Shown here in pieces: positions 6,515 to 13,621 of a stretch of 15,567 nt of DNA. This stretch comes from Aquifex aeolicus. Its GTDB lineage: Bacteria > Aquificota > Aquificia > Aquificales > Aquificaceae. The stretch is taken from contig DQTK01000008.1 of assembly GCA_015662815.1 (NCBI GenBank), positions 1 to 15,567 on the forward strand, written 5' to 3'. The notes under the pieces were generated by a model. That model had not been told where the DNA came from and did not search any database. It saw nothing but the letters and a program-made list of their open reading frames with translations. The position numbers were made by a program, and so were the translations under genes. How positions within the stretch are numbered: the stretch's first letter is position 1; each line of letters begins with the position of its first letter.

Positions 6515-7114
6515 TTAAAGTTTTTTCCACAATATATAGGATTCAGAAACAAAACTGAGTGAAACTTTGCAAAAGTTGTAATCGTCAAGCCATTCTTCCT
6601 TTAATTGGCTTCCCTTAAGGATGAAAACGTATTCGTCAGTCAGACTTTCCATGAGTTCCTTCACATCTTCAAACTTCCCGAGGGCTCTTGCTACGCTTAC
6701 ATCAAATTTTCTATCCAGTTTTTCCGCTCTTTCACAGACAACCTCGTAGTCCTCATTTATCTTTACTTTGATGTACTCTAAAAAAGCACATTTCTTTGCA
6801 ACCGCCTCAACGAGTGTCAACTTTATATCTTTCAGGTATATTTTTAAAGGAATTCCGGGAAATCCAGCACCTGAACCTACATCTACAAAATGTTTTCCCT
6901 TCCATTCAAACTCTATGCTTTCAAAACACCTTACTAGGCTTACGCTATCTATAAAATGTCTCTTTATCACCTTTTTAGGTTCTCTTATGGCAGTAAGATT
7001 GTGAACTTTGTTCCACTTTAAAAGTTCCCGGAGATATACATTAAATTTTTTTGCCTGCTCGTCATCCAGTAAAAACCCTTCTTTTTCAAATAGATTTTTA
7101 ATCTTCTTTAACAT
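6515..7114 (-). CDS. rsmG: 16S rRNA (guanine-N7) methyltransferase RsmG
   Basis: A 199-residue enzyme that places the N7 methyl on G527 (E. coli numbering) of 16S rRNA, the modification tied to streptomycin sensitivity. The family signatures are clear: LLKWNKVHNLTAIREP (31-46), RHFIDSVSL (52-60) and the SAM-binding loop VDVGSGAGFPGIPL (77-90). RALGKFE (139-145) corresponds to the usual SRA-type segment. Older annotation uses gidB. The start ATG lies 17 nt inside the end of the upstream DUF3108-like gene, with only a weak purine run before it, so translation is probably coupled. Confidence 0.95.
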   Translation of the reverse strand: MLKKIKNLFEKEGFLLDDEQAKKFNVYLRELLKWNKVHNLTAIREPKKVIKRHFIDSVSLVRCFESIEFEWKGKHFVDVGSGAGFPGIPLKIYLKDIKLTLVEAVAKKCAFLEYIKVKINEDYEVVCERAEKLDRKFDVSVARALGKFEDVKELMESLTDEYVFILKGSQLKEEWLDDYNFCKVSLSFVSESYILWKKL

Positions 7115-7601
7115 CTCTTAGCTTCAAACGCAACTTTACTTTCCCATAAATAATTATCTCCCCGGGAATGTTTCTGTTTTTTAAGCCCTTCTTTATGACG
7201 ATTTTCTTAATTCTTTTACTGTTTGTCGGAAAAACTTCCATGAATGCACCTTTGTCCTTTACTTTAAAAAGATTTGCACCTTTTATACTTCCCTCCTTGA
7301 TAAATTCAATTACCAAAGGTAGCCACGGTTTTTTTCTATATATATCTTCTCTCTTAAATATTCTTTCCTTATTCTTTTCCCTCTCATATAAGAACATTTC
7401 ATTTCCTTTTTGGATGAATTTGAAATCGTAAGTATACAACCATCTTATGCCTTTCGATGTTTTGCCTTCGGCGTAAGTTTCATTGTCTTTCAGTTGTATT
7501 TTTACATTTCCGACTTTAAAAAAATAAAGGTATACATCGTAAATTATGGTTTTTGAAAAGCTGAAAGAGAAAAGCAGAAGAATTATTAGAGGTATTTTCA
7601 T
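7098..7601 (-). CDS. Secreted DUF3108-like protein
   Basis: A 167-residue protein with a signal peptide (about 1-16, MKIPLIILLLFSFSFS) and no further membrane segment, so it is probably periplasmic. The mature part is beta-rich and basic. The early segment YDVYLYFFKVGNVKIQL and the later LPLVIEFIKE resemble DUF3108 proteins, which have a YdV...giklG opening and a conserved D/P..lP strand. That assignment is tentative and no activity is known. Its start ATG overlaps the pyrF stop by 4 nt (7598-7601), and it overlaps rsmG at the other end. Confidence 0.75.
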   Translation of the reverse strand: MKIPLIILLLFSFSFSKTIIYDVYLYFFKVGNVKIQLKDNETYAEGKTSKGIRWLYTYDFKFIQKGNEMFLYEREKNKERIFKREDIYRKKPWLPLVIEFIKEGSIKGANLFKVKDKGAFMEVFPTNSKRIKKIVIKKGLKNRNIPGEIIIYGKVKLRLKLRDVKED

Positions 7602-8293
7602 ATCTCACCCATCATTTTCAAAGCTCTTTCCACAGCGTAAACGGGGTTTTCACTTTGGGTAATTTCCCTTCCTATTACTACTATGTCCGCTCCTTTCATT
7701 TTTGCCTCCTCGGGAGAAAGAACCCTTTTTTGGTCCTGGGTTTTATCTTTATCAATCCTTATCCCCGGAACTACAGCTAAGAAATCTTTAGGTATATTGG
7801 CTTTTAAAAGCTCCACCTCCTCTCCCGAACAAACTACCCCGTCAACTCCAATTTCTATGCCAAGTTTTGCAAGGTGCAGGGCAAAGCTTCTTATATTTTC
7901 AAAGGAGCTTCTTAGAAAGTTAATATAACTCTCGTCGTGGGATGTGAGAATTGTAACACCTAATAACTTCAGATTTCCCTTAACCTTAACAGCTTCTTGA
8001 ATCATTCTCTCTCCGCCGAGTAGATGGATAGTTGTGTAATCTACTCCGAGTTCCCTAATTTGGTCTACAGCAAGACCTACAACAGAGGGTATGTCGTGGA
8101 GTTTTAAATCTAAAAAAACCTCGTAAGGGAACTTTTCTTTTAATTCCCTGACTACATCACCTCCTCTTTCTAAGTAAATTTTGTGACCTATCTTAAGGAC
8201 TAAAGGGTATGATTCAAAGAAATTGTATAAATCTTTTACTATCCTCAGTGCCTTCTCCCATGGGGTATCTAAGGCTATACAAATTTTTACCAT
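7598..8293 (-). CDS. pyrF: Orotidine 5'-phosphate decarboxylase
   Basis: Last step of UMP synthesis: decarboxylation of OMP. The 231-residue length fits the short bacterial class. CIALDTP at 5-11 is the first TIM-barrel strand with its phosphate-side aspartate. FLDLKLHDIPSVV at 60-72 carries the catalytic D62-K64-D67 array. VVPGIRI and DIVVIGREIT are the phosphate-binding loops near the C-terminus. It is cytoplasmic. The gene starts 4 nt after the upstream transglycosylase stop and overlaps the next start by 4 nt. No other pyrimidine gene lies nearby, so the location reflects the mixed operons of this lineage. Confidence 0.96.
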   Translation of the reverse strand: MVKICIALDTPWEKALRIVKDLYNFFESYPLVLKIGHKIYLERGGDVVRELKEKFPYEVFLDLKLHDIPSVVGLAVDQIRELGVDYTTIHLLGGERMIQEAVKVKGNLKLLGVTILTSHDESYINFLRSSFENIRSFALHLAKLGIEIGVDGVVCSGEEVELLKANIPKDFLAVVPGIRIDKDKTQDQKRVLSPEEAKMKGADIVVIGREITQSENPVYAVERALKMMGEI

Positions 8294-8297
8294 AAGT

Positions 8298-8843
8298 TTA
8301 TAAGTTTACATACTTGTTGGCTTTTTCCATAACACTTTTTACGTAGTCCCAATTATCCGCTCTGATGCCGTTGTAAGCTTTTACGGCAAGTTCCCAACTG
8401 CCGTATCTTTTGAAGTTTTCTTTCAAAATTCTTACACCTAGCTCGATATTCAGTTCTATATCGTAAAGCTCTTGAGGTGATTTTATTCCGTATTCCTCCA
8501 TCAACCTTTTGTTATGGTGAAAGTTTATCTGCATAACTCCCATATCCTCCGTTCCATCCTTGTTTTTATTGTAGGCTTTAGGGTTGAAATTGCTTTCTTT
8601 TTCTATTATTGCAAGAACTAGGTTTAAAGGAACTCCATACTCTTGAGCTTTTTTCTTTGCAACTTCTTTTATATATTCCTCAGTAATTACGGCCTTAACA
8701 GGAGTTGAGTAAAAATTTACTACTTTCACAGGGGTTTTTCGGGGTTTATAGGCCTTTACATAGGAGTAAAAATCTCCTCGAATATGCTTTTCTCTGGTTA
8801 TCTTAAGAGGTATGTATCTTGAAAAGAAATTCTCTATTTTCAT
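8298..8843 (-). CDS. Lytic transglycosylase (SLT domain)
   Basis: A 181-residue protein. Residues 1-52 are basic and of unclear fold; 56-175 form a goose-lysozyme-like SLT domain. EYGVPLNLVLAIIEKESNFNP (68-88) holds the catalytic glutamate (E83), followed by GVMQIN (102-107) and AVKAYNG (153-159), the three family signatures. It should cleave peptidoglycan between MurNAc and GlcNAc to leave 1,6-anhydro ends. No signal peptide or lipobox is visible, which is odd for a wall enzyme. Either the start is misjudged, export is non-classical, or it acts within a secretion or motility machine. The ATG is preceded only by an adjacent AAGG. Confidence 0.9.
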   Translation of the reverse strand: MKIENFFSRYIPLKITREKHIRGDFYSYVKAYKPRKTPVKVVNFYSTPVKAVITEEYIKEVAKKKAQEYGVPLNLVLAIIEKESNFNPKAYNKNKDGTEDMGVMQINFHHNKRLMEEYGIKSPQELYDIELNIELGVRILKENFKRYGSWELAVKAYNGIRADNWDYVKSVMEKANKYVNL

Positions 8844-8863
8844 CCTTAAAAATTAAATTTAAG

Positions 8864-10144
8864 CTAAAAGTTTCTACCGAGCTTTTCGTATATTTCCCTA
8901 AGGGGAATTCTATAGTATATCGGTCTTCCGTGGGGGCAAACATGGGGGTTTTCTAACCTTTGCCATGCTTTTATAAGTTCCCTAACTTTTTCCTCGGAAA
9001 GTTTCTGACCTCCTTTGACGGAAATCCTGCAGGCTAAATCTTCGTTTCCCAGTTTTTCGTAGTTAATCCTTTCATCTAGCAGATGCTGGTCAATGAAGTA
9101 CAAATATTCCGAATCCTTTACCAGAATAAAGGTATCCTCTAATTGTCCTACAATCTCGTAGGTAGGTGAATAAGATGCTCTAGATTGAGAAAGCTTGGGA
9201 AGAGCTATTAAGGGGTTGTTTTTTCCCGCTAAAGATTTTATAAGCTCTAAAAATTTCCTTTCTTTTAGAACCTTTGCTTCCTTTTTCTTAGGGTGAACGT
9301 TGAAATCTACCATAAAAGGTGGCATTTCTGCATACAAAACCACCAGGGTTTTATAACCGAAAACTTTTCTAATGTATTCTTTGAAATTCTTGTTATGAAC
9401 AGGTCTTTTATTTATAAATAAAAAGTACTTACCTTGTTTCTGATTTCTTGCTACGAAAACTCTCAGCACTATTCCTTCTCTTTCTTCTGTAATTTCCTCA
9501 AAACTTTTCGAAAATACTTCCTCTACTCGGGTTTTTAAGTCTCCCCTTTTCAGATTTAATACCTCTCTACCCTCTGAGAAAAGGAGAAATCCAACTTCCG
9601 GATTTGTGAGGGCATACTCTTTTACAAGCTCTTGGATTTTTCTCCTTTCGGTATCTTCCTTCTTTAAAAATTTCCGCCTTGCAGGCATGTTAAAAAACAA
9701 ATCCCTTACTTCTACTTCCGTACCCACAGGCATTCCGGCTCTTCTTACGCCTTTTACGATTCCCCCCTCTACCTCTATTTCTTTTCCCTCCTTTTCCTGA
9801 AAATACCTTGAACGAAGTTTGAGCTTACTTACGCTTGAAATGGAATAAAGAGCCTCTCCTCTAAAACCGTAAGTTGTAATGTTTAGCAAGTCTTTTTCAC
9901 TTTCTATTTTACTCGTAGCACCTTGAAGTATTACCTTTTCTACATCTTCCGGATGTATACCTGTTCCGTTATCCTTTATACGGATTAGCTTTTTTCCACC
10001 TTTTGATATCTCAATCTCTATACGGGATGCATTTGCATCTAATGAGTTCTCCACTAATTCCTTAACTACATCTACCGGGGATTCCACAACCTCTCCCGCG
10101 GCAATCTTCCTCTTTACCTCGGGCGGAAGAATTTTTACAAACAT
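8864..10144 (-). CDS. mutL: DNA mismatch repair protein MutL (short, endonuclease type)
   Basis: At 426 residues this is far shorter than E. coli MutL (615). The GHKL ATPase N-terminus is intact: KELVENSLDA (28-37, with catalytic E29 and N33), DNGTGI (58-63), TSKI (77-80) and GFRGEAL (93-99). The transducer domain includes KRPVHNK and DFNVHPKK. The linker is only about 25 residues. The C-terminus has DQHLLDERINYE (352-363), matching the nicking motif DQHA(X)2E(X)4E except for Leu in place of Ala. ACR (371-373) and CPHGRP (403-408) complete the metal site. It should nick the daughter strand, so strand choice is presumably not MutH-based. It heads the minus-strand array. No clear ribosome site precedes the ATG; a TAATAAT just upstream could be a -10 for a near-leaderless message. 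Confidence 0.97.
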   Translation of the reverse strand: MFVKILPPEVKRKIAAGEVVESPVDVVKELVENSLDANASRIEIEISKGGKKLIRIKDNGTGIHPEDVEKVILQGATSKIESEKDLLNITTYGFRGEALYSISSVSKLKLRSRYFQEKEGKEIEVEGGIVKGVRRAGMPVGTEVEVRDLFFNMPARRKFLKKEDTERRKIQELVKEYALTNPEVGFLLFSEGREVLNLKRGDLKTRVEEVFSKSFEEITEEREGIVLRVFVARNQKQGKYFLFINKRPVHNKNFKEYIRKVFGYKTLVVLYAEMPPFMVDFNVHPKKKEAKVLKERKFLELIKSLAGKNNPLIALPKLSQSRASYSPTYEIVGQLEDTFILVKDSEYLYFIDQHLLDERINYEKLGNEDLACRISVKGGQKLSEEKVRELIKAWQRLENPHVCPHGRPIYYRIPLREIYEKLGRNF

Positions 10145-10218
10145 CAGATTATTAAAAATTAGTTCCTAAGAAGAGAGAAGAAAGGAGGCAGATAGGGTGT
10201 TTTTAAAAGTAGGTAATT

Positions 10219-10551
10219 TCACTCTCCTCCGTACTCTACACTCTCTATTTCTTCCATAAATTGCTCTATAGCAAAGGTTAAAAATTCCTTAATTTCTTTA
10301 ACATCCTTCTTTAAAATTTCCGGTGAAATTTCTATTTTCTTTTCAAAAACATCTCCATCTACCGTTTTGTATATTACTTTTACATAAGGATACTTTGGAG
10401 TGTATCCCGGAGTAATATCTATTTCACAACCCTCATCCTTAGCTACATCGTCAAAACAGACATCTATCTCTATATCAGGTTCCACCATTAAATCTTCAAT
10501 CTCCTCCGCAAGTTTTTTTAACTTTTCAATCTCCTCATTGCTTAAAGTCAT
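10219..10551 (-). CDS. Unknown highly acidic small protein
   Basis: Not recognised. The 110 residues carry 21 Glu and 10 Asp against 13 Lys and no Arg, so the protein is strongly negative. There is no signal peptide or membrane segment; two cysteines lie at 32 and 42. Helical ends (about 4-22 and 78-104) flank a likely beta middle (YPYVKVIYKTVDGDVFEKKIEI). The ATG has a very strong AAGGAGGTGG ribosome site, so the gene is surely translated. It follows the oxidoreductase operon by 51 nt on the same strand with no convincing terminator between, so co-transcription with forDABGE is plausible. A role as an accessory or partner of the oxidoreductase is only a guess from position. Confidence 0.8.
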   Translation of the reverse strand: MTLSNEEIEKLKKLAEEIEDLMVEPDIEIDVCFDDVAKDEGCEIDITPGYTPKYPYVKVIYKTVDGDVFEKKIEISPEILKKDVKEIKEFLTFAIEQFMEEIESVEYGGE

Positions 10552-10602
10552 AAACCACCTCCTTCACTTAATAAAAGTTGAATAAAAAAAAGGAAAAGGG
10601 AT

Positions 10603-10839
10603 TTAAGATTTGGCTGTAGCCTTGGGTGTAACCATTACCATTTCTATGCAGTGCCTCTTCAGTAGATCCGAGCAAACGTAAACACAAATTTCACAACCTT
10701 TACATCTGTCATACCAGACCCAAGCACTATTAGTGCCAGATTTAAAGTTCAAACAGTTGGGTTCGGGACAAAAGAGAACACACTGTTTACAATTATACTT
10801 AGCGCATTCGTTTTCCTTGACATCAGCTACAAAATACAT
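10603..10839 (-). CDS. forE: 2-oxoacid:ferredoxin oxidoreductase ferredoxin-like subunit (ForE-type)
   Basis: A 78-residue iron-sulfur protein with ten cysteines. C46-x2-C49-x2-C52-x3-C56 is a standard [4Fe-4S] motif. The first cluster is unusual: C12-x4-C17-x2-C20-x3-C24-P, with C29 further on. Position 14, where a canonical motif would have its first cysteine, is Lys. C64 is also extra. It is the last gene of the D-A-B-G-E set and presumably passes electrons between soluble ferredoxin and the catalytic beta subunit. It starts 14 nt after forG with a GAGGAGGT site. The symbol follows Hydrogenobacter usage and is given on gene order. Confidence 0.82.
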   Translation of the reverse strand: MYFVADVKENECAKYNCKQCVLFCPEPNCLNFKSGTNSAWVWYDRCKGCEICVYVCSDLLKRHCIEMVMVTPKATAKS

Positions 10840-10853
10840 CTATGTTTACCTCC

Positions 10854-11543
10854 TCAGGTTTTTACCTCTTCTGTTTCCGTCTCTACCCAACCGTTTTCTT
10901 CGGCGAGTTTTATCGCGTACTTTATAACTTCCATATTCTTCGCAAGGAGTTCTTGTTTTTTCTTGAACTTCTTTTCAATTGCAGAGTCAAGAGCTGTTGT
11001 ACCACCTGAGGCTACGAACGTACCACCTAAGAATCTTTCTATGAGTGCCTTCTCTATATGTTCGAGATTTACCAATCTAGTAATTCCGAAGAAGAGTCCT
11101 ATCATAGCCATATTTGTAGCGAGTTCCGTTCCCGCTATATCCCGAGCTATTTGAGTAGCCGGAATCATATAAACCCTTGCATTTAAATCTTCAAGAACTT
11201 TCTTATCTTCATCGGTGATTATATCAACATCGGAGTTAATAATAACCATACCGTTCTCTTTTAGACCGGAGTAGAAGGGCATTGTGTAAGATTTACCGTG
11301 GGTAATAACCTGAGGGTGGTAAATCATTATAACGTTTGGATAAACAACTTCACCAACTTCGTAGATAGGCTGATCAGAAACTCTAACGTAAGCTTCAACA
11401 GGAGCCATTCTCTTCTCAGAACCGAAGAAAGGAACGAGAGAGGCGTATTTTCCAGCAGCAGACATAGCATTACCTAAAATGTGGGCGGAGGTAACGACCC
11501 CCTGCCCGCCAACACCGGCAATTCTTATGTTATATCTTTTCAT
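10854..11543 (-). CDS. forG: 2-oxoacid:ferredoxin oxidoreductase gamma subunit
   Basis: The 229-residue gamma subunit belongs to the POR/KOR gamma family. GVGGQGVVTSAHILGNA at 10-26 is the diagnostic N-terminal loop. FFGSEKRMAPVEAYVRVSD follows, matching the usual ...G.E.RGG...V.iSd segment, though with Met-Ala where Gly-Gly is common. TELATNMAMIGLFFG is the conserved C-terminal helix. This domain packs against alpha and beta near the CoA site. A basic/acidic tail ends the chain (TETEEVKT). The start ATG overlaps the forB stop by 4 nt (11540-11543), with AGGAGGTT inside forB as ribosome site. Confidence 0.92.
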   Translation of the reverse strand: MKRYNIRIAGVGGQGVVTSAHILGNAMSAAGKYASLVPFFGSEKRMAPVEAYVRVSDQPIYEVGEVVYPNVIMIYHPQVITHGKSYTMPFYSGLKENGMVIINSDVDIITDEDKKVLEDLNARVYMIPATQIARDIAGTELATNMAMIGLFFGITRLVNLEHIEKALIERFLGGTFVASGGTTALDSAIEKKFKKKQELLAKNMEVIKYAIKLAEENGWVETETEEVKT

Positions 11544-12409
11544 TTTTTAACCTCCTGCTTTTCCTTCCTTTCGAGCTCTTCGAAGAATTCTTTTACCTCA
11601 TCGGTCATCCATTCGTAGAACTTAAAGTCCTGCTTTTCCCTTTTTCTTGCATCAGCGAGAACTTCTCTGGTAGGAATTGAGTATTCGATGTTACATGATG
11701 TGTAAGCATGGATAAATGTGGGTCCGAAGTGTCTTGCGGCAAGAATAGCCCTCCTTATTGTCTTAGCTATCCTCTTGGGATTAGTAGGTGATATTCTTGC
11801 AACGTAAACACATCCTGCAGTTTTAGCAAGTTCTACTGCATTAATCTTGTCAAATTTCTTCCCGAGAGGTGCCATTTTGAGTTGAAGTCCTTTAGGAGAC
11901 ATTCCGCTTTCCTGTCCACCGGTGTTTCCGTATACTTCGTTGTCAACCATTATAGTTGTGAATTTTTCCCTTCTGAACCATGAGTGCATTGTCATACCAA
12001 AACCGATATCTATGAGGCCACCGTCTCCAGCTATCACTACGACATCCTTAACTTTGTCGGGAAATCTTATAGAAAGAGCCCTCTTAAGTCCTGAAGCAAC
12101 TGCATTTGTATCACCATAATTTCCGTATACGAAAGGTACTGCCGCTTGGGACAGTGCGAGTCTTGCACATCCTGCTGTTCCGAGAACTATTGTATCTTCC
12201 GGATTGGGGAGAGCTGCGTAGAATACCCTTATGAAGTAAGCCATGTAACATCCGGCACACATCGGGTGTTCTTCTACGAGTTCTTTGAATTGGCCCATTT
12301 GCATTACGTCCAATTGTTTTCCGAAGGGGCCGTACTTAACCAAGTCTACGTAGTCCCTGGGCATGTATTTTTCAAAACCCGGAGAAATTCTTACATATTC
12401 CAATCCCAT
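11540..12409 (-). CDS. forB: 2-oxoacid:ferredoxin oxidoreductase beta subunit (TPP and [4Fe-4S])
   Basis: The 289-residue catalytic beta subunit. VIAGDGGLIDIGFG (125-138) and VDNEVYGNTGGQ (155-166) form the thiamine diphosphate/Mg2+ motif, with GDG at 128-130 and the metal-ligand N157. C51-x2-C54, C81 and C239 match the four cysteines that hold the proximal [4Fe-4S] cluster in pyruvate:ferredoxin oxidoreductases. With alpha it forms the active site that joins CO2 to an acyl-CoA, or the reverse, using ferredoxin electrons. The start ATG has an AAGGAGGT site, 21 nt after the forA stop. Whether pyruvate or 2-oxoglutarate is the substrate cannot be settled here. Confidence 0.94.
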   Translation of the reverse strand: MGLEYVRISPGFEKYMPRDYVDLVKYGPFGKQLDVMQMGQFKELVEEHPMCAGCYMAYFIRVFYAALPNPEDTIVLGTAGCARLALSQAAVPFVYGNYGDTNAVASGLKRALSIRFPDKVKDVVVIAGDGGLIDIGFGMTMHSWFRREKFTTIMVDNEVYGNTGGQESGMSPKGLQLKMAPLGKKFDKINAVELAKTAGCVYVARISPTNPKRIAKTIRRAILAARHFGPTFIHAYTSCNIEYSIPTREVLADARKREKQDFKFYEWMTDEVKEFFEELERKEKQEVKK

Positions 12410-12430
12410 AGATATACCTCCTTAAGATTT

Positions 12431-13600
12431 TTAAACAACGGTTTTCCTTTCCTTTTTAATGCCGAAGGCTTTATAAATTTCGTCCATGATAAGTTCAACC
12501 GGTAGAGTCATACCACCGTAAACTCTGGGACCGTCTACAACTATTCCACTGTTAGGTATTGCAGCCTTAACTTCTTTTGCTAACCATCCCACGATGTTGT
12601 GTTCGGGAACTATTACAGTTTTCGCGTTCTTGAGGACTTCTCTTAGTTCATTCGTTGGGAAAGGTCTGAGAGATTTTATCTTTACAAGACCTACATTTAA
12701 ACCTTCCATGGTAGCATATCTTTGGGCTTCTCTACCTTGGGCTGCCGCACATCCGGAAGCAACTATAAATACTTCTGCATCTGGATTAACAACTTCTATA
12801 AGACCACCGAGATAATGTTTTATCCATTTGACTGCTCTTCTATTAGCAGACCAAATTTCCTGTTGCCATACTGCGTGAATTAGGTAGCTCATAAAGTTTG
12901 ATTTTTGAACCGGAGCATCCCTCTGAATTCTTGCAGGTGGAATTTCACAGTCTGTTGGAGGAACCGGAGCTTTGTATGGATCTCTCGGAGGTAGTTTCAT
13001 ATCTTCGGGAGGAAGATCTACGTATCCCTTAGCGTGTGTTACGAAAAATCCTTCTGTAGCAACAACTACGGGTAGGTAAACGTCTACCTTTTCGGAAATT
13101 ACAAAGCCTGCCAATGTGAAATCAAAAACATCCTGTTGATTTTCAGCATGGAAAACTATTAAACCAGAGTTTAACAGGTAAGCTATCTCAACGTTATCAG
13201 GCTGGATAGATAAGGGAGCGTTTACAACCCTTGTCATTATTCCCAATACTGCGGGAATTCTGTGTCCCGGCCATGATACTATAGCTTCGAGTCCTCTGAG
13301 TAGTCCGGGACCTGATGTTGCGGTAAATGCCCTCGCTCCACCTCTTACCGCTCCGGCAATAGCAGACATTGCTCCGTATTCTTCTTCTGCTCTATAGTAA
13401 TCCTTAATATATCCTTGGGCATAAAGATCTCCAACGAGGTGCATTGTCTCGGATTGGGGAGTAATTGGGTAAGCTATAGCGATGTCAACGTTAGCTCTCT
13501 TTACCGCTTCTGCAAAAGCCTGAGAACCCGTTATAAATTTCCTCTCCCTGGGAGCTTCTAGAATTAAATATTCCGGCTCAACAACTCTCTGCTCAGGCAT
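12431..13600 (-). CDS. forA: 2-oxoacid:ferredoxin oxidoreductase alpha subunit
   Basis: A 389-residue alpha subunit: pyrimidine-binding domain (about 22-240) followed by a transketolase C-like domain (about 262-360). GSQAFAEAV (25-33), YPITPQSETM (44-53), RAEEEYGAMSAIAGA (70-84) and TSGPGLLRGLEAI (95-107) are all conserved; the glutamate in EEEYG activates TPP. TRVVNAPLSIQPDN at 123-136 is where pyruvate-type enzymes read NR..SAP..I, and 2-oxoglutarate-type enzymes usually differ. Residue-level signs therefore lean to a pyruvate-like pocket, while gene order D-A-B-G-E matches the 2-oxoglutarate enzyme of Hydrogenobacter. Substrate is left open. ATG 13600 has an AGGAGGTG site, 21 nt after forD. 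Confidence 0.94.
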   Translation of the reverse strand: MPEQRVVEPEYLILEAPRERKFITGSQAFAEAVKRANVDIAIAYPITPQSETMHLVGDLYAQGYIKDYYRAEEEYGAMSAIAGAVRGGARAFTATSGPGLLRGLEAIVSWPGHRIPAVLGIMTRVVNAPLSIQPDNVEIAYLLNSGLIVFHAENQQDVFDFTLAGFVISEKVDVYLPVVVATEGFFVTHAKGYVDLPPEDMKLPPRDPYKAPVPPTDCEIPPARIQRDAPVQKSNFMSYLIHAVWQQEIWSANRRAVKWIKHYLGGLIEVVNPDAEVFIVASGCAAAQGREAQRYATMEGLNVGLVKIKSLRPFPTNELREVLKNAKTVIVPEHNIVGWLAKEVKAAIPNSGIVVDGPRVYGGMTLPVELIMDEIYKAFGIKKERKTVV

Positions 13601-13621
13601 ACTACACCTCCTGAAATTTAA

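Noticed and set aside
10583..10621. Possible terminator after forE (ggct..agcc stem followed by a U-rich tract)
   Set aside because: The stem has 4 pairs with a 2-nt loop and sits 22 nt away from the T-run, too weak and too far for an intrinsic terminator.
12146..12505. 119-residue plus-strand ORF opposite forB
   Set aside because: Antisense to highly conserved catalytic coding sequence; no start signals or recognisable domain.
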